Shown here: piece after piece, positions 14,949 through 16,502 of the stretch
Layout of the letters: each line of letters starts with the position of its first letter
Position numbering within the stretch: position 1 is the first letter of the stretch
Source of the DNA: Hemicentrotus pulcherrimus
Taxonomy: Eukaryota; Echinodermata; Echinoidea; Camarodonta; Strongylocentrotidae
NCBI GenBank assembly: GCA_003118195.1
Contig: BEXV01000346.1
Coordinates: 11,394 to 27,895 of the forward strand
Direction of reading: 5' to 3'
Length of the DNA stretch: 16,502 bases
Program-made: the position numbers and the translations under genes
The notes under the pieces: model-generated
Database searches by the model: none
The model's input: the letters and a program-made list of their open reading frames with translations, nothing else
What the model was told of the DNA's origin: nothing

Positions 14949-15545
14949 TAACAACAATATATATCCCATGAATTTCTTGAAACATTTTTGACTGCCTCAT
15001 TTTACTTGAAGGTACTATGTCCCATTTGCAGGCCCCCAAAATGAAAAGGTTAAATTCAAATGGCATTTGAAAGATAATACTTATTTAGAACTTCCCTTTA
15101 AAAAAAGGGGGAGGGCTTGAAAGTGTCTTTAAGTGTGAAAGTAACGACTATCAGTTGTCTGAAGAGTCTGATTTTCAGACCATTGTACCGAATGGTCGTA
15201 CGTTTTATGCTGCGCAAAGATTCAATCAATTTAATTTTGTCCATTACAAGAAGTGGGTTTTAGATGTAGACAAATGCTCATGTAACCCTTACAGCTCGTT
15301 TTATGTATGTTATTACCAAAGAAGAAAAAAGCCAGTCAGTCAGTTAATAGTGTCTGACAGTGAAGTCTAGCAAGTAAACCGGTTTCCTTGCATACTGAAT
15401 TTGAATATTAGTACACTGCTCACGTTTAAATTTCACAGATAGGACATATATGACAATTCCTGCAAAGTTCTTCAGAATTCGATGTTGGCTGTCAAAGGGA
15501 CATATTATCTTTAATAATATTAAGTAGAATGAGGCAGTCAAAAAC
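14949..15545 (+). other. Repeat-derived or unassigned DNA with one short open segment
   Basis: A segment open from about 15088 to 15370 encodes TFYAAQRFNQFNFVHYKKWV, then LDVDKCSCNPYSSFYVCYYQ. The W-x5-CSC-x8-C arrangement vaguely recalls a degraded SWIM-type zinc finger as found in some transposase-derived proteins, but the final C-x-H is missing (CYY). It starts without an ATG near the open boundary. I would not call it a gene. Confidence 0.25.
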
Positions 15546-15549
15546 GTCG

Positions 15550-15835
15550 CCTAGCGCTACACTATCTTTTGCCGGATAGTTAAATTGCGCGTTCCGGCTT
15601 TTTTTTTTCCAGCAAAACGTAGTGTAACAAAAGAAAAATATGTTTGCAAATTAATTTGAGAACATAATATATCAGGTAAATATCTTTCTCCAGGAATAGT
15701 TTTGGCTACATGGTATATAGAAACAGTGTCGTTTTTAGCACTTGAAGTAGGTTTTAAAACTTCAAAAGCGTTTTTTCTCGGTTCCTCTTTTTTTACCAGC
15801 GCCAACGCTACGCGACCTTTTACCGGGCAACCGAC
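15550..15835. repeat. Recurrent gctacactatcttttgccgg-like motif in direct and inverted copies
   Basis: Three related stretches occur: cgctacactatcttttgccg (15556-15575), its inverted relative ccagcaaaacgtagtgtaac (15610-15629), and cgctacgcgaccttttaccg (15805-15824). They bracket a minus-strand open segment (15557-15826) whose product has a basic start (LVKKEEPRKNAFEVLK) and no family I recognise. Possibly the ends of a degraded transposon. Confidence 0.35.
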
Positions 15836-15939
15836 GATTATATTATATATGAATTGAGAATCATTGAGACGTACTCATTTATACTACATGTATTGTATAT
15901 ACATTGATTTTTTTTAATATGTATATCTATATTTTTTGT

Positions 15940-15978
15940 AAAATGTGGAACGATAAAACTTGAAACTTGAAACTTGAT
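15940..15978 (+). repeat. LINE-like 3' tail with AAACTTG repeats
   Basis: The sequence tgtaaaatgtggaacgataa is followed by three copies of aaacttg (15957-15977). Short tandem repeats of this kind after a run such as gataaa are typical 3' ends of LINEs of the CR1/L2 type. It lies on the same strand as the endonuclease fragment at 14661-14948, so both may derive from one decayed insertion. Confidence 0.4.
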
Positions 15979-16039
15979 ATATCAAAACCAACTCGCATGA
16001 TAAATCCTTCCGTCACCCTTTATGGTAATGTTTTTTGCA

Positions 16040-16312
16040 ATGCTCTTCCTACCCGAGCCTCTTCTGTAATCCCATTCGATATTAGGGATCATGGGTTCGA
16101 ACCCCGGCCGCGTCATACCAAAAGACGTTAAGACGGGAATTGTTGCTACCTGCGTTCAACAATAAGGAATAGAGCAACGTCGATCTGGCGCTGCTCAGTG
16201 GCTGCCGGGCTCACGATCAATTGGGCAAACAGAATTTCCATTTTTGGTTTAACTTAATAAAACTTGGAGTAAACTTTAAAAGATTGTTATTATTATCATC
16301 ATTATTATTTTC
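16040..16312 (+). mobile_element. tRNA-derived SINE, plus strand, with ATT-type tail
   Basis: A clear B box gggttcgaacccc (16093-16105) is followed by ggccgcgtcataccaaaaga, a body with gcgttcaacaataaggaata and ctgctcagtggctgccgggc, and a 3' tail of ttattattatcatcattatt (16287-16310). The A box expected about 35-45 nt before the B box is degenerate. The tail type is the same as in the SINE at 3171-3422, though the bodies differ, so it may be another family. Confidence 0.7.
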
Positions 16313-16481
16313 CTATTTAGTATGTAACATTAATAAACTTCACAGACCATCAAGACGCAAACCTAACCATGAAAACATTGCCAGTCTTGGCGCTTCTTTA
16401 GACTCTACTGACTGGTCTTGTATTAGAAAGAAGACGATTCGTTGTACCGTTTTTGACTCGTAATCCTCGTCTGAATTCAGT

Positions 16482-16502
16482 CCCCCCCCCCCCCCCCCCC
16501 CC
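16482..16502. repeat. Homopolymer run of 21 C at the window end
   Basis: The last 21 bases are all C. This may be a real poly-C tract or a sequencing/assembly edge effect, and it may continue outside the window. Confidence 0.9.

Noticed and set aside
16040..16110. A tRNA gene on the plus strand
   Set aside because: Only the B-box arm is well preserved; the 5' half does not fold as a tRNA, and a SINE body with an ATT tail follows.

Overview
The window comes from an animal nuclear genome and holds the 3' part of one large split gene on the + strand: SF1 (splicing factor 1, also called branchpoint-binding protein). Eleven coding exons (362-11482) join with GT-AG introns and consistent phases into one open frame of 664 codons plus stop. 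They cover the SPSP motif, the KH domain, the QUA2 helix, two CCHC zinc knuckles, the [10 protein letters not shown] segment and a long proline-rich tail. The N-terminal exons (U2AF2-binding ligand motif and the first part of the helix-hairpin domain) lie upstream of position 1.

Organism: AT-rich introns are packed with short inverted-repeat DNA elements and with tRNA-derived SINEs that end in ATT-type tails, and SF1 has two zinc knuckles where vertebrates have one. This suggests a marine invertebrate deuterostome, most likely an echinoderm. The taxon is an inference from repeat style and protein similarity, not proven.

Layout: 1-361 is the end of an upstream intron. Positions 362-4735 hold the compact RNA-binding exons 1-6 (numbered within the window), with a TTAA-flanked element and a TA-flanked element in intron 2, a 301-bp inverted-repeat element starting 12 nt after the exon 3 donor, and two minus-strand SINEs in introns 3 and 4. 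Intron 6 (4736-6780) carries a ~0.9 kb inverted-repeat element with a nested 74-bp-arm palindrome. Positions 6781-11482 hold the proline-rich exons 7-11. Exons 8, 9 and 10 are all phase 1-1, multiples of three, and each carries one PW motif. Introns 9 and 10 contain two copies of another short inverted-repeat family.

Downstream, 11483 to about 13300 is AT-rich 3' UTR and/or intergenic DNA without convincing coding potential. From about 13330 to the end the DNA looks repeat-derived: a perfect 25-bp-arm palindrome, a duplicated block with purine tracts followed by a pyrimidine tract, a decayed LINE endonuclease fragment (GDFN motif), a LINE-like 3' tail, a plus-strand SINE, and a terminal run of 21 C.

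No second intact gene, RNA gene or CRISPR array was found, and no clearly new biological system. The most interesting points are possible autoregulation of SF1 through a perfect TACTAAC branch site in the intron that has the weakest donor, the skippable PW exons, and mobile elements sitting tightly against the splice sites of the KH exon.
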